The notes under the pieces are model-generated. The model saw only the letters and a list, made by a program, of their open reading frames with translations, did no database searches and was not told the DNA's origin. A stretch of DNA of 64,000 bases, taken from the NCBI RefSeq assembly GCF_900094595.1, contig NZ_FMAD01000001.1, positions 620,001 to 684,000 of the forward strand, in the 5' to 3' direction. Source of the stretch: Cupriavidus alkaliphilus (GTDB lineage Bacteria > Pseudomonadota > Gammaproteobacteria > Burkholderiales > Burkholderiaceae). Shown here piece by piece: positions 29,942-39,583 of this stretch (position 1 is its first letter; each line of letters opens with the position of its first letter). The position numbers were made by a program, and so were the translations under genes.

Positions 29942-31402
29942 GTGCCCGCATTCTCCCTTGCTCCGTCCGTACTGGCGGTGATCCGCGCGCCGCGCCGTGG
30001 AGCCTGGCTTGCCGCGCTGGCGGGCCTGGCGCTGCTGGCGGGTTGCGCCGATTTCCGCCCGCCGGTGTACCAGCGCCCGGAAACGCCGGCCAAGGCCGAA
30101 TGGTCGCGCCAGGACTCGATCACGGTATCGCCGTCCGAAGCGGTGCAGCCCAACTGGTGGCAGGGCTTCAAGGACCCGTACCTGAACCAGCTGATCGAAC
30201 GCGCGCTGGCCGGCAACTTCGATATCAAGGTGCTGGCGGCGCGCATCCGCGTGGCCAACGCGCAGATCGGCGAGGCCCGCGCCGGCGGGCTGCCGGTGAT
30301 CGACGTCGGCGCCGGCGCAAGCTTCGACAAGAGCACCGGGCAGAAGTCCACCTGGACCTATAACGCCGGGGCCCAGCTGAACTGGGACATCGATATCTGG
30401 GGCAAGGTCGAGAAGGGCGTGCAGGCGCAGACCGCCGAGTTCCGCGCCACCGAGGCGGACTGGCGCGCCGGCTACCTGACGCTGGTGGCCAATGTCTCGA
30501 CCACTTACTTCCAGATCCTGCAGTTCGACGAGCAGATCGAGCAGCAGTCGCGCACCGTGGCCAGGAACGGGCAGATCCTGTCGACCTACCAGGCCATGTA
30601 CCAGAACGGGCTGGTGCCGAAAATCCGCGTGATGCAGCAGCAAGCCGAAATCAACCGGTTGAACAAGGATCTGCTCGAGCTGCGCCGTTCGCGCGATGTG
30701 GCGGAGAACGCGCTGGCGACGCTGGTGGGCGTGCCCGCCGGCAATCTCAAGGTGCCGGCAGGGCGGCTGCAGGAGCGCGTGCAGCCGCCCCCGGTGCCGG
30801 CGGGGCTGCCGTCGCAGCTGCTGGCGCGGCGCCCGGACGTGGTGGCGGCGGAGTATCGCGTGCTGGCCGCCTACAACATCGTCGGCCAGGCGCGCCTGGC
30901 GCAGCTGCCCAGCATCAGCCTGACCGCGCGCGGCGGCACCGCCAGCTTCGCGTTGAGCGACCTGCTGAAGTCCTTCACCTTCGGCTTCATGCCGAGCATC
31001 AACCTGCCGATGCTCGACCCGGGCGTGCGGGCGCGGGTGAAGACCACAGAGGCGCAGGTGGGCGTGGCGGAAAACGAATATGGCCGCACCGTGATGACCG
31101 CGTTCGAGGAAGTCGAGACCGCGCTGGTCAACGTCGACGCCCACAAGAAGCAGCGCATCGAACTGCAGCAGCAGGTGGAACAGCTGCGCGTGGTATCCGC
31201 GCAGATCGAGGCGCAGCTGAAGGAAGGCGTGGTCTCGCAGCTCGAAGTGTTCGAGACCGAGCGCTCGCTGCTGGCCGCGCAGCTGCAGTTGTTGGCGGTC
31301 CACCAACAAATCCTGGGCGACACCATCACGCTCTACAAGGCGCTGGGCGGCGGCTGGCCCGAGGCCGATGTGCGCAACACCGCCCTGAATCCGCCGCAGT
31401 AA
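29942..31402 (+). CDS. TolC/NodT-family outer-membrane efflux lipoprotein
   Basis: A protein of 486 residues from GTG 29942 (AGGAAC upstream), chosen because a lipoprotein signal follows (LAGLALLAGC, Cys35). Two repeats of the outer-membrane efflux domain are visible (WWQGFKDPYLNQLIERALAG, LARRPDVVAAEYRVLAAYNI). Such trimers form the outer-membrane channel for type I exporters and RND pumps. Position next to the HlyD and ABC genes argues that it completes the peptide exporter. The upstream frame to 29702 overlaps P5 and is rejected. Confidence 0.88.
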   Translation: MPAFSLAPSVLAVIRAPRRGAWLAALAGLALLAGCADFRPPVYQRPETPAKAEWSRQDSITVSPSEAVQPNWWQGFKDPYLNQLIERALAGNFDIKVLAARIRVANAQIGEARAGGLPVIDVGAGASFDKSTGQKSTWTYNAGAQLNWDIDIWGKVEKGVQAQTAEFRATEADWRAGYLTLVANVSTTYFQILQFDEQIEQQSRTVARNGQILSTYQAMYQNGLVPKIRVMQQQAEINRLNKDLLELRRSRDVAENALATLVGVPAGNLKVPAGRLQERVQPPPVPAGLPSQLLARRPDVVAAEYRVLAAYNIVGQARLAQLPSISLTARGGTASFALSDLLKSFTFGFMPSINLPMLDPGVRARVKTTEAQVGVAENEYGRTVMTAFEEVETALVNVDAHKKQRIELQQQVEQLRVVSAQIEAQLKEGVVSQLEVFETERSLLAAQLQLLAVHQQILGDTITLYKALGGGWPEADVRNTALNPPQ

Positions 31403-31630
31403 GTGGTGCCCGCGATGCCGCCCCCGCGCGAAGGTGATGCCGGCGCAAGCAACGCGTTGCGCAACCCCGGCGCGCGCGCCGGCCGCCGGCCTTGCCCCGA
31501 TGCCGCTGCCACGCCAACCACGCGTGCCGCGGCCGATTGACTAGCCTAGGCCGTCGCCTACTATGTTCTTAGTCGCTTCATCCCCCCTGGCCTGCCGCCG
31601 CGGCAGCCGCGCTGTTGGCTCGCTGGAAAC
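31403..31630 (+). promoter_or_regulatory. Region with sigma-70 promoter of the exporter operon
   Basis: TTGACT (31537-31542), 16-bp spacer, TACTAT (31559-31564), one of the best sigma-70 promoters in the window. The expected start is near 31571, 60 bases before the FHA gene. The exporter operon therefore seems constitutive while the peptides are sigma-54 dependent. Confidence 0.7.
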
Positions 31631-34282
31631 ATGGCTCCTGACGAAGCACTGATCATGGAAATGCCGGTGAAAATGGCCCAGGGATCCGCACGGGACCTCG
31701 CGCAGCATGCGGCGCAAGATGTGGCGCAGGAATTCGACGTATTCCTCACGCCCGTGGCGCGCCCCGAGCTCGGCGAAATCCGCATCGACGAAGCGCTGTT
31801 CGCGGTCGGCCGCAGCGAGCTGCCGTTCGCCACCTACCCGGAAGCACTGGCCGCACCGCTGTCACGGCGCCATGCGCGCATCTTTGCCGAGCATGGCGAG
31901 GTCTATGTGGCGGACCTCGGCAGCAAGAACGGCACGCGCGTGAACGGCGTGGCCGTGGCGCGCCAGCCGGCGCGGCTCGGCGATGGCGATGAAGTCGCGT
32001 TCGGGCCGATGCTGACGTTCCGGGTGCGGCTGTCGCCGCGCGCGCCGCAGCCCGAGCCGCCGCGCGTGGCGCTGACGCTGGTGCCGGAACGCCATGACGT
32101 CGGGCTGCAGCCGCTGCACGTGGAGCAGTTCCCATACCTGATCAGCAAGGGCGACGAGGCCTTCGCGCGCTTTCGCGACAGCTATCCGCACCAGGTCAAC
32201 TACCTGTCGCGGCGCCATGCGCATATCTACCTCAAGGGCGGCATTCCCTTCGTCGAGGACCTTGGCAGCACCAATGGCACCTTCGTCAACGGCAAGCGCC
32301 TGGCTGACCACGGTGTGCCGCTCGACGATGGCGACCTGATCGCGTTTGGCGGCAACCACTTTGTCTACCAGGCGCAGGTGCGGTACGACGGCGCCGGCGA
32401 TGCCACGGCGACGCGTTCGCTGCTGCAGCCTCCAGACACGCCTGACACGCCCGGCACGCCCGCATCGTCTGCCGCCGTGGCTGCCACCATTGCCACGCCG
32501 CCCGCCCGCGACGACGGCGACCGCACCACCTTTGTCGGCGCGCCCGATTCCTTCCTCGACATCTTCTGCGTCGACTACGCCGCCCACCAGGAGGACGAGG
32601 TCAACAGCGAAGCCGAAGCCCAGGCCGCGGCAGCCACCGCCGCCGGCGACGGCGCGCGGCGCCCGCGCGGCCGTGCCGCGCTGCTGCTGGCGGAAGGGGC
32701 CCGGCAGTTCGGACTGGACCAGCCGGCGCGCACGCGGCGCGCGGCGCGCTGGGGCGTGGCCTTGCTGCTGCTCGTGCTGGTGGCGGGCGCTGCGCTCTAC
32801 TGGCGTGGCGCGCCGGAGCGCGCGGTGCAGTCGCGCTTTGTCGCCGGCGACCACGCCGGCGCGGCGCAAGCGGCCGACAGCTACCTGGCGCGACATCCCG
32901 ACGACGTCGAGGTCCAGGCCATCGGCACCGAAGCCCTGTTGCGTGCCTACGTGCCCGATTTTGCCGCCAGGCTGAAGGCCGGCGACATGGCCGGCGCCGA
33001 TGCCGTGCTGGCGCGCCTGCGCCAGCTCAGCACGCACAACGCCGAGGCGCGGCCGCTGGTGGCCGAGCTCGACTGGATCGGCAGGCTCGAGCGCTTCACC
33101 GCGCCGCGCGGCGCCGATGCGCCGATCCGGCTCTACACCGACGAAACGCCGATGCGCCAGCTGCTGGCGTACTGGAACCAGGACACCGCCGCGCACCAGC
33201 GCGCGCTCGGGCGCATCGCGGCCGACGTGCCGGCGTTCCGCGACCTGTATGCCGATGCGCTCAGCGATGTGCGCCGGCTGCAGAACGACGCCTCGGTCTA
33301 TCTGGCGGCGATCGACCGGCTCAATGCCAGCATCGCTGCCGAACTGGGCCGCGATCGGCCGGAGGCGTTGCAGCCGGTGCTTGCCGAATACCGCGACAAG
33401 TATCCGCGCCTGGCCGGCCTGGAGCGGCTGCAGTCGGACCTGGATCGCTACACCGGCCTGCTGCAGGCGTTGCGCGCGCGCCGGCCGGGGCAACTGGTGG
33501 CCCGGCTGGCCGACAGCCGTTTCGCCACGCCGCCGTTCCAGGCGCAGCTGGCCAGCCTGGCCGCGCGGCTGCCGCCGCCCGAGGTGGCGCGCGCGTATGC
33601 GAACGCAGCCCGGGCGTGGCAACGCGGCGACAGCGGCGCCGCGCTGGCCGCGCTCGGGCAGATCCGTGGCGGGCCGTGGGCCGACGACCTCGCGCGCGAC
33701 CTCGCGCACAAGCAGAAGGTCGCGGCGCAGTACGCCGCGTTGCAGTCCGCGCGCGGCGGCCGTGGCTACGAGGACCGCCTGCTGGACTTCTACGCCATGC
33801 TCGAGGCGGAGGAGGACGGCTACTTCGCCAAGGCGGTCGAGGCGGATGTCAACGGCGTGCGCGACAGTGCCCTGCGGCGCGCGCGCGAGCTGATGGCGAG
33901 CGCGCTCGCGGCGTGGAAGCAGTATCGCGCCAACGGCGTGATCGGCGGCGAGCAGCGGCTCGAGCCCGGCATCTCGCCGAAGTTCCGCGCGCAGGCGCGG
34001 CTGCTGTCGCAGGCGCAGGACGACGCGCGCCAGGGCATGCGCATCTTCACACAACTGCGTGCCGGCGAAAGCGCCGACCTGGCGCAACTGGCCAAGGTCG
34101 AGCTGGAGATCCGCGCCGAGGCGGAGCAGCAGCGGCACGCGCTGCGCGAACTGGGCACGGTGCTCGATCCAGCCGTGCTCAAGGCCAAGCTCGAGCTGAT
34201 CGGCGGTGAAGACACCGGCAAGGCGCCGGAATCCGCCGCGGCGGCCGCGGTCCCGCCACCGGCGGCAGTGGGGAAGCCATGA
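31631..34282 (+). CDS. Twin-FHA membrane protein with a large periplasmic region
   Basis: A protein of 883 residues. Two FHA domains: first at about 57-130 (RRHARIF, LGSKNGT), second at about 170-246 ([14 protein letters not shown]), both with the Arg/Ser/His/Asn residues used to bind phosphothreonine. A Thr-rich acidic linker follows with [12 protein letters not shown] (252-263) and DRTTFVG, likely phosphorylation sites; then one membrane helix (about 374-391) and about 490 residues of helical periplasmic sequence. The plausible role is to sense phosphorylation by the kinase and pass it to the exporter. First gene of the operon; overlaps the HlyD gene by four bases. Confidence 0.88.
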   Translation: MAPDEALIMEMPVKMAQGSARDLAQHAAQDVAQEFDVFLTPVARPELGEIRIDEALFAVGRSELPFATYPEALAAPLSRRHARIFAEHGEVYVADLGSKNGTRVNGVAVARQPARLGDGDEVAFGPMLTFRVRLSPRAPQPEPPRVALTLVPERHDVGLQPLHVEQFPYLISKGDEAFARFRDSYPHQVNYLSRRHAHIYLKGGIPFVEDLGSTNGTFVNGKRLADHGVPLDDGDLIAFGGNHFVYQAQVRYDGAGDATATRSLLQPPDTPDTPGTPASSAAVAATIATPPARDDGDRTTFVGAPDSFLDIFCVDYAAHQEDEVNSEAEAQAAAATAAGDGARRPRGRAALLLAEGARQFGLDQPARTRRAARWGVALLLLVLVAGAALYWRGAPERAVQSRFVAGDHAGAAQAADSYLARHPDDVEVQAIGTEALLRAYVPDFAARLKAGDMAGADAVLARLRQLSTHNAEARPLVAELDWIGRLERFTAPRGADAPIRLYTDETPMRQLLAYWNQDTAAHQRALGRIAADVPAFRDLYADALSDVRRLQNDASVYLAAIDRLNASIAAELGRDRPEALQPVLAEYRDKYPRLAGLERLQSDLDRYTGLLQALRARRPGQLVARLADSRFATPPFQAQLASLAARLPPPEVARAYANAARAWQRGDSGAALAALGQIRGGPWADDLARDLAHKQKVAAQYAALQSARGGRGYEDRLLDFYAMLEAEEDGYFAKAVEADVNGVRDSALRRARELMASALAAWKQYRANGVIGGEQRLEPGISPKFRAQARLLSQAQDDARQGMRIFTQLRAGESADLAQLAKVELEIRAEAEQQRHALRELGTVLDPAVLKAKLELIGGEDTGKAPESAAAAAVPPPAAVGKP

Positions 34283-35661
34283 AGGACGATGCCCGCCACG
34301 CCGGCCTCAAGCCACTGTCCGAGGCGCTGGAAGACCACAGCGCCGAAGGCATCGGCCTGCTCAGCGCCGAGCCGTCGCGCCTCGGCCTGCTGACCATCGT
34401 CACCACCTTCGCCCTGGTGTTGTGCGGGCTGGTCTGGTCGTTCGTCGGCCACGCCGATGTCATCGTCACCGCGCAGGGTACGCTGGCGCCGGAGTCCGAG
34501 GTGCGGCGCTTCTATGCGCCGGTGGACGGCGAGCTGGCCGACCTTTACGTGGCGGAAGGGCAGCCCGTTTCCAAGGACGATGTGCTGGCGCGCCTGAATG
34601 CGCGCGGCGCGATCGAGGCCGCCGCCAACGCGCTGGAGGCGCAGCTCAAGCTGGAAGACTCCGAACGCGAGTGGAAGCAGTTCCCCGACAAGAAGGCGCT
34701 GATGGAACGCCGCGCGGCGGCGCTCAAGCAGCAGATTGACGTGGCCACGCGCCAGCACGAGACCCGCATCGCCGAAGGCACCACGCGGCTGGCCGAGCAG
34801 CAGCGCGCCCAGTTGCAGGAGGCGCGCAGCAACCTGGACAACGCGCGGCGCGCGCGCGAGTTCGCGCGCCAGGAGCAGGACCGCTATGCGCGCCTGCTGG
34901 CGCTGCCCGGCGGCGGCGGGGTTTCGCAATCGCAGGTCGACGCCAAGCGTGCCGCGGCGCAGGACGCGGAGAACAACCTGCGCGTGGCGCAGTCGCGGCT
35001 GGGCGAACTGGAGGCGCGCCTGGGCCGCGAGCTGACCCAGGCCAGCTCCGAGCTGGAAAGCAGCGGCCAGGACCTCGCGGGGTTGCGCGTGCAATATGAC
35101 GCGGCGCTGCGCGAGATCGCCAATACCGAGGACAAGCTGCGCCTGCAGGTGCAGACCGCCCGCCTGGTGGCGGACGCCGCCGCGCGCATCCGCTTCGAGA
35201 ACATCGACAAGGACAACTTCCTGCTGATCCTGGCGCCGGTGTCCGGCGTGATCACCGACGTCACCTCGACCCAGCGCGGCGACAAGATACAGGCCAATAC
35301 GCCGCTGGGCGGCATCGCGCCGAAGGATGCGCGCCCGGTGGTGAAGATCGTGATTGCCGAGCGCGACCGCGCCTTCCTGCGCGAAGGGCTGCCGGTCAAG
35401 CTCAAGTTCAATGCGTTCCCGTACCAGCGCTACGGGATCATCGATGGCACGCTCGAGTTCATCTCGCCCGCGACCAAGCCGGGCGGGCCTGACAAGCAGC
35501 CGGTCTACGAGGGCCGCGTGCGCCTGGCGCGCGACTATTACACCGTGGCCGACAACAAGTACCCGCTGCGCTATGGCATGACCGCCACGGCGGAGATCGT
35601 GGTGCGCGAACGGCGCCTGATCGACCTCGGGCTCGATCCCTTCCGCGAGGTGGCGGGCTAG
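34279..35661 (+). CDS. HlyD-family membrane-fusion protein
   Basis: A protein of 460 residues: short cytosolic start, one membrane helix (about 35-57), split biotinyl-lipoyl-like domain ([20 protein letters not shown] and [19 protein letters not shown]), a long coiled coil between them and a beta-barrel with C-terminal [19 protein letters not shown]. It links the ABC transporter to the outer-membrane channel. ATGA overlap with the FHA gene shows coupled translation. Confidence 0.93.
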   Translation: MKDDARHAGLKPLSEALEDHSAEGIGLLSAEPSRLGLLTIVTTFALVLCGLVWSFVGHADVIVTAQGTLAPESEVRRFYAPVDGELADLYVAEGQPVSKDDVLARLNARGAIEAAANALEAQLKLEDSEREWKQFPDKKALMERRAAALKQQIDVATRQHETRIAEGTTRLAEQQRAQLQEARSNLDNARRAREFARQEQDRYARLLALPGGGGVSQSQVDAKRAAAQDAENNLRVAQSRLGELEARLGRELTQASSELESSGQDLAGLRVQYDAALREIANTEDKLRLQVQTARLVADAAARIRFENIDKDNFLLILAPVSGVITDVTSTQRGDKIQANTPLGGIAPKDARPVVKIVIAERDRAFLREGLPVKLKFNAFPYQRYGIIDGTLEFISPATKPGGPDKQPVYEGRVRLARDYYTVADNKYPLRYGMTATAEIVVRERRLIDLGLDPFREVAG

Positions 35662-35739
35662 CGCCGCGGTCGCACACTGGAACAGCATCTGGACAGCCTT
35701 GGCGCGCCGCCGCGCCAGGCCGCCAAAGGAGTCGGAAAA

Positions 35740-36492
35740 ATGACTGGCATCGTGCGTATCGACGACGAGGTGCTCGGGGTCGAGGAATTCGTGCGCCTGC
35801 TCAAGCTGACCGGGCAGTTCGAAGGACTGGTCGAGCAGATCGTGCGCGACAAGCTGACCGTGCACGCCGCCAGGCGGCAGGGGCTGGTGGTCACGCCCGA
35901 AGAGATCCAGGAACGCGCCGACCAGTTCCGCCGCGTGCAGGGCCTGCATCGCGCCGCCGACATGAACCACTACCTGGATGCGCTCAATGTCAGCCTGGAC
36001 GAGTTCGAGGCCTTCATTACCGACAGCCTCTATCAGGAGCGGATGATGGCGCAGGTGTGCAGCGACGCGGCGGTGCAGGAATACTTCGCGCTGAACTCGC
36101 CGCGCTTCGACAGCATCGAGGTCAGCCATATCGTGGTCGACAGCGAGGGCAAGGCCAGGGAGTTGATCTCGTACCTGCAGGACGACCCCGACGCCTTTGC
36201 CGAGATGGCGCGCGAGCACTCCATTGCCGACACGCGCGAGCGCGGCGGCGAGATCGGCAAGGTGCTGCGCGGCTCGCTCAAGACCGAGATCGAGGCCAAG
36301 GTCTTCAACGCCGAGCCGGGCGACCTGCTGGGGCCGTTCCCGGCCGCCGACCGCTCGTTCTTCGAGGTCTTCCTGGTGCGCGCCAAGCACCCGGCCACGC
36401 TCGACAGCGAGGTGGCGGTCGAGGTGCGCCGCCTGCTGCGCGAGGACTGGCTGATGGCCAGGGCGCAGGAACATGTCATCGAAGCCCGCTAG
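35740..36492 (+). CDS. Cytosolic parvulin-type peptidyl-prolyl isomerase
   Basis: A protein of 250 residues with a SurA-like N-terminal helical domain and a parvulin domain (EVSHIVVDSEGKARELISYL... DTRERGGEIGKVLRG... GDLLGPF). No signal sequence or membrane helix, unlike periplasmic PrsA/SurA, so it should act in the cytoplasm, probably keeping peptide substrates or the transporter competent. Its end overlaps the ABC gene by 20 bases. Similar isomerases occur beside cyanobacterial C39 exporters. Confidence 0.88.
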   Translation: MTGIVRIDDEVLGVEEFVRLLKLTGQFEGLVEQIVRDKLTVHAARRQGLVVTPEEIQERADQFRRVQGLHRAADMNHYLDALNVSLDEFEAFITDSLYQERMMAQVCSDAAVQEYFALNSPRFDSIEVSHIVVDSEGKARELISYLQDDPDAFAEMAREHSIADTRERGGEIGKVLRGSLKTEIEAKVFNAEPGDLLGPFPAADRSFFEVFLVRAKHPATLDSEVAVEVRRLLREDWLMARAQEHVIEAR

Positions 36493-39400
36493 CGAGGCCG
36501 GACCGGCCGGCGCCGCCACCGCCGCGCCGCAGCCGGAGGCGGGCCCGGCGCTGGCCGCTTTCCTGGCGTCGGTCGAGATCCTGTCGGTGCTGACGCCGGA
36601 AGAACTGGCACGCCTGGCCGACGCCGCGCAGGTGCTGAGCTTTGGCTTTGGCGACACCGTCTGCAATGCCGGCGAAACCGCGCCGGGCCTGTTTATCGTC
36701 AAGTCCGGCTCGGTGCGCGTGTTCAACGAGGAGCACGGCAAGGAAATCAGCATGGGGGTGCGCAAGACCGGCGAGGTCTTTGCCGATCTCGCGCTGCTGC
36801 GCGAGTACCGGCACGAGTCGTCGGTGCGCGCCTCGGGCAAGACCGAGTTGCTGATGATTCCGCGCACCGTCAGCGAGCCTGTGGTGGCGGGCAACCCCGC
36901 GGCGCTGGCCTTCATCACCAGCTATGTCGCGATCAGTTCGGCCGGCGGCTTTGTCGCGCGGCTGTTCGACCTGCGCGGCAAGCTCGACAAGCAGGAACTG
37001 GAAGACGCGGTGCGCAGCGTCGGCGTGAAGCGCGTGGCGGCCGGCCGGGAAATCCTGAAGCAGGACGGACGCGAGGACCGGCGCCTGTACGTGGTGCGCC
37101 AGGGCACGGTGCGCATCGTGCGCAGCGAAGAGGGCAGCGAGTTTCCGCTGGCGACGCTGGGCCAGGGCGATATCTTCGGCGAGCGCGCCTGCGTGATGCG
37201 GCAGGAGCAGCTCGCGTCGGCCATTGCCGAGACCGACGTGCGCCTGCTGGTGATTCCCGAGAAAACCGTACAGCTGATCCTCGAGCGCAATCCGCGCCTG
37301 CGCGAGGTGCTCGAGGAGCGCATCCGGGTGCTGGACCGCGAGCTGCATCGGCAAAAGAAGCTGGCCGAACGGCGCAAGCGCCCGGTACTGCTTGACCTGG
37401 CCTCGAAGCCGGAGCTGGGCGAGAAGCTGATTCGCCGCTTCGCGCTGGTGGAGCAGGCCGAGGAAATGGATTGCGGCGCGGCTTGCCTGGCGATGATCTG
37501 CCGGCACTACGGCATCCCGATGACGCTGGGCAAGCTGCGCGAACTGGCCAACGTCACCACGCAGGGCGCCACCCTCGACAGCCTGGCGCGGGCGGGGGAA
37601 TCGCTGGGCTTCACCACGCGCGGGGTGCAATGCACGCGCGATTCGCTGATGGGCTTCGAGCTGCCGTTCATCGTCCATTGGGAGGGCTACCACTACGTGG
37701 TGGTGTACGGCATCTCCGCGCGCTGGGTCTGGGTGGCCGACCCGGCCATCGGCTTCCGCAAGATGAGCGCCGAGGAGTTCGAGCGCGGCTGGAGCGGCAC
37801 CTGCCTGCTGTTCGCGCCGGGCGAGAGCATGACGCAGCTGTCGGTGCAGCGCTCGCCGTGGCTGCGCTTCATCGGCTACCTGGCACCCTACAAGAAAATC
37901 CTGGCGCACCTGTTCCTGGCGACCTTCGTGATCCAGATGCTGGGGGTGGTGCCGCCGCTGATCATCCAGAACATCCTGGACGGCGTGGTGGTGCACCAGA
38001 ACGTCGGGCTGCTGCACCTGCTGATCGCGGGGCTGATCATCTCCAGCGTGTTCTCGCAGCTGATGTCGACAATCCGCGCGTACCTGGCCAACTTCATGGT
38101 GCGCAACATGGATTTCGCCATGATGTCGCACTTCTTCAGGCACACGCTGTCGCTGCCGCTGTCGTTCTTCGCCAAGCGCAAGACCGGCGATATCTTCGCG
38201 CGCTTCCAGGAGAACCAGACTATCCGCGCCTTCCTGACCGAATCGACGGTGACCACGGCGCTGAATCTGCTGATGGTGTTTATCTACTTCACCATCATGT
38301 TTCTCTACAACGTCAAGCTGACGCTGCTGCTGATCGCCTTCGTGATCCCGATCGCCGCGCTGACGGTGGTGGTGACGCCGCGCGTCAAGACCTATGCGCG
38401 CGACGTCTTCGCGACCGCGACCGATGCCAAGGCCTACCTGATGGAGACGCTGGGCGGCGCCGAGACCGTCAAGGGCATGGGCATCGAGCGCCCGGTGCGG
38501 CTGCGCTGGGAGCGCAAGTACACCAAGGCGCTGGAGTCGCAGTACAAGGCGCAGCAGTTCCATATCCTGGTGGGGCTGGCGAGCCAGCTGCTCAACGCCG
38601 CCACCACCATCGCGGTGCTGTGGGTGGGCGCGACGCTGGTGCTGGAGCGCGAGCTGACCATCGGCCAGCTGATGGCCTTCAACGCCTTCATGGGCAGCGT
38701 GCTGGCGCCGCTGATGGGACTGGTGGCGCTGTGGGGCCAGCTCAACGATGCCGGCGTGGCGATGGAGCGGCTGGGCGACGTGCTCGACCTGGAGCCGGAG
38801 CAGAAGCCGCAGGACGTGCTGTCGCGCGTGATGCTGCCCGACCTGCAGGGCGAGATCGTGATGAAGGACCTGTACTTCCGCTACGGCGGCGAAGACACGC
38901 CTTATGTGCTGGAGAACATCAGCTTCACCATCCGGCCCGGCGAGATGGTGGCCATCGTCGGCCGCAGCGGCTCGGGCAAGACCACGCTGGCCAAGCTGCT
39001 GGTCGGCTTCTACAAGCCCACCGAGGGTTCGATGACGGTCGACGGCTACGACCTGAACGTGATCGACGCGGCGTTCTACCGCGCCCAGGTGGGCTACGTG
39101 ATGCAGTCCAACCTGCTGTTCTCCGGCACCATCGCCGAGAACATCGCCTGCGGCGACGACAGCCCGGAGCGGCGCCGCATCGAGGAAGTCGCGCGCATGG
39201 CCGACGCGCATGCCTTTATCAGCAAGCTGCCGCTGGGCTACGAGCAAGTCGTCGGCGAACGCGGCATCGGCCTGTCTGGCGGGCAGATCCAGCGGCTGTG
39301 CATTGCGCGCGCGCTGTACCACGACCCGCGCCTGCTGGTGTTCGACGAAGCTACCTCGGCGCTGGACACGCAGTCCGAGAGCAACATCCTGGCCAATATG

Positions 39401-39583
39401 CAGGAAATCCTGCGCGGGCGCACCGCGGTCATCATCGCGCACCGGCTCAGCACCATCATGCAGGCCGACAAGATCCTGGTGCTGTATGAAGGCGCCATCG
39501 TCGAGCAGGGCCGGCACGAGGAACTGCTGGAGCGCAAGGGCATGTATTTCCAACTGGTGCAGAAGCAACTGAGCGCAGCATGA
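36473..39583 (+). CDS. C39 peptidase-containing ABC transporter with two cyclic-nucleotide-binding-like domains
   Basis: A protein of 1036 residues. Two cNMP-binding-like domains at about 30-150 and 180-300; a C39 peptidase at about 320-450 with Cys334 (MDCGAAC), His407 and Asp423 in place; six-helix membrane domain at about 465-760; ATPase at about 790-1036 with GRSGSGKT (830-837), LSGGQ (934-938), DEA (958-960) and His990. It should cut the leaders of P1-P6 after GG and export the tails. The cNMP-C39-ABC layout is known from HetC and the NHLM bacteriocin transporters. Starts inside the parvulin gene and overlaps the activator gene by four bases. Confidence 0.95.
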   Translation: MSSKPASEAGPAGAATAAPQPEAGPALAAFLASVEILSVLTPEELARLADAAQVLSFGFGDTVCNAGETAPGLFIVKSGSVRVFNEEHGKEISMGVRKTGEVFADLALLREYRHESSVRASGKTELLMIPRTVSEPVVAGNPAALAFITSYVAISSAGGFVARLFDLRGKLDKQELEDAVRSVGVKRVAAGREILKQDGREDRRLYVVRQGTVRIVRSEEGSEFPLATLGQGDIFGERACVMRQEQLASAIAETDVRLLVIPEKTVQLILERNPRLREVLEERIRVLDRELHRQKKLAERRKRPVLLDLASKPELGEKLIRRFALVEQAEEMDCGAACLAMICRHYGIPMTLGKLRELANVTTQGATLDSLARAGESLGFTTRGVQCTRDSLMGFELPFIVHWEGYHYVVVYGISARWVWVADPAIGFRKMSAEEFERGWSGTCLLFAPGESMTQLSVQRSPWLRFIGYLAPYKKILAHLFLATFVIQMLGVVPPLIIQNILDGVVVHQNVGLLHLLIAGLIISSVFSQLMSTIRAYLANFMVRNMDFAMMSHFFRHTLSLPLSFFAKRKTGDIFARFQENQTIRAFLTESTVTTALNLLMVFIYFTIMFLYNVKLTLLLIAFVIPIAALTVVVTPRVKTYARDVFATATDAKAYLMETLGGAETVKGMGIERPVRLRWERKYTKALESQYKAQQFHILVGLASQLLNAATTIAVLWVGATLVLERELTIGQLMAFNAFMGSVLAPLMGLVALWGQLNDAGVAMERLGDVLDLEPEQKPQDVLSRVMLPDLQGEIVMKDLYFRYGGEDTPYVLENISFTIRPGEMVAIVGRSGSGKTTLAKLLVGFYKPTEGSMTVDGYDLNVIDAAFYRAQVGYVMQSNLLFSGTIAENIACGDDSPERRRIEEVARMADAHAFISKLPLGYEQVVGERGIGLSGGQIQRLCIARALYHDPRLLVFDEATSALDTQSESNILANMQEILRGRTAVIIAHRLSTIMQADKILVLYEGAIVEQGRHEELLERKGMYFQLVQKQLSAA

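Noticed and set aside
33820-36918. A 1032-codon minus-strand frame opposite HlyD and parvulin genes
   Set aside because: Shadow frame over three genes with clear domains on the other strand.
36476-39568. A 1030-codon minus-strand frame opposite the ABC transporter
   Set aside because: Shadow of a well-supported gene; composition (His/Gln/Arg-rich) is non-protein-like.
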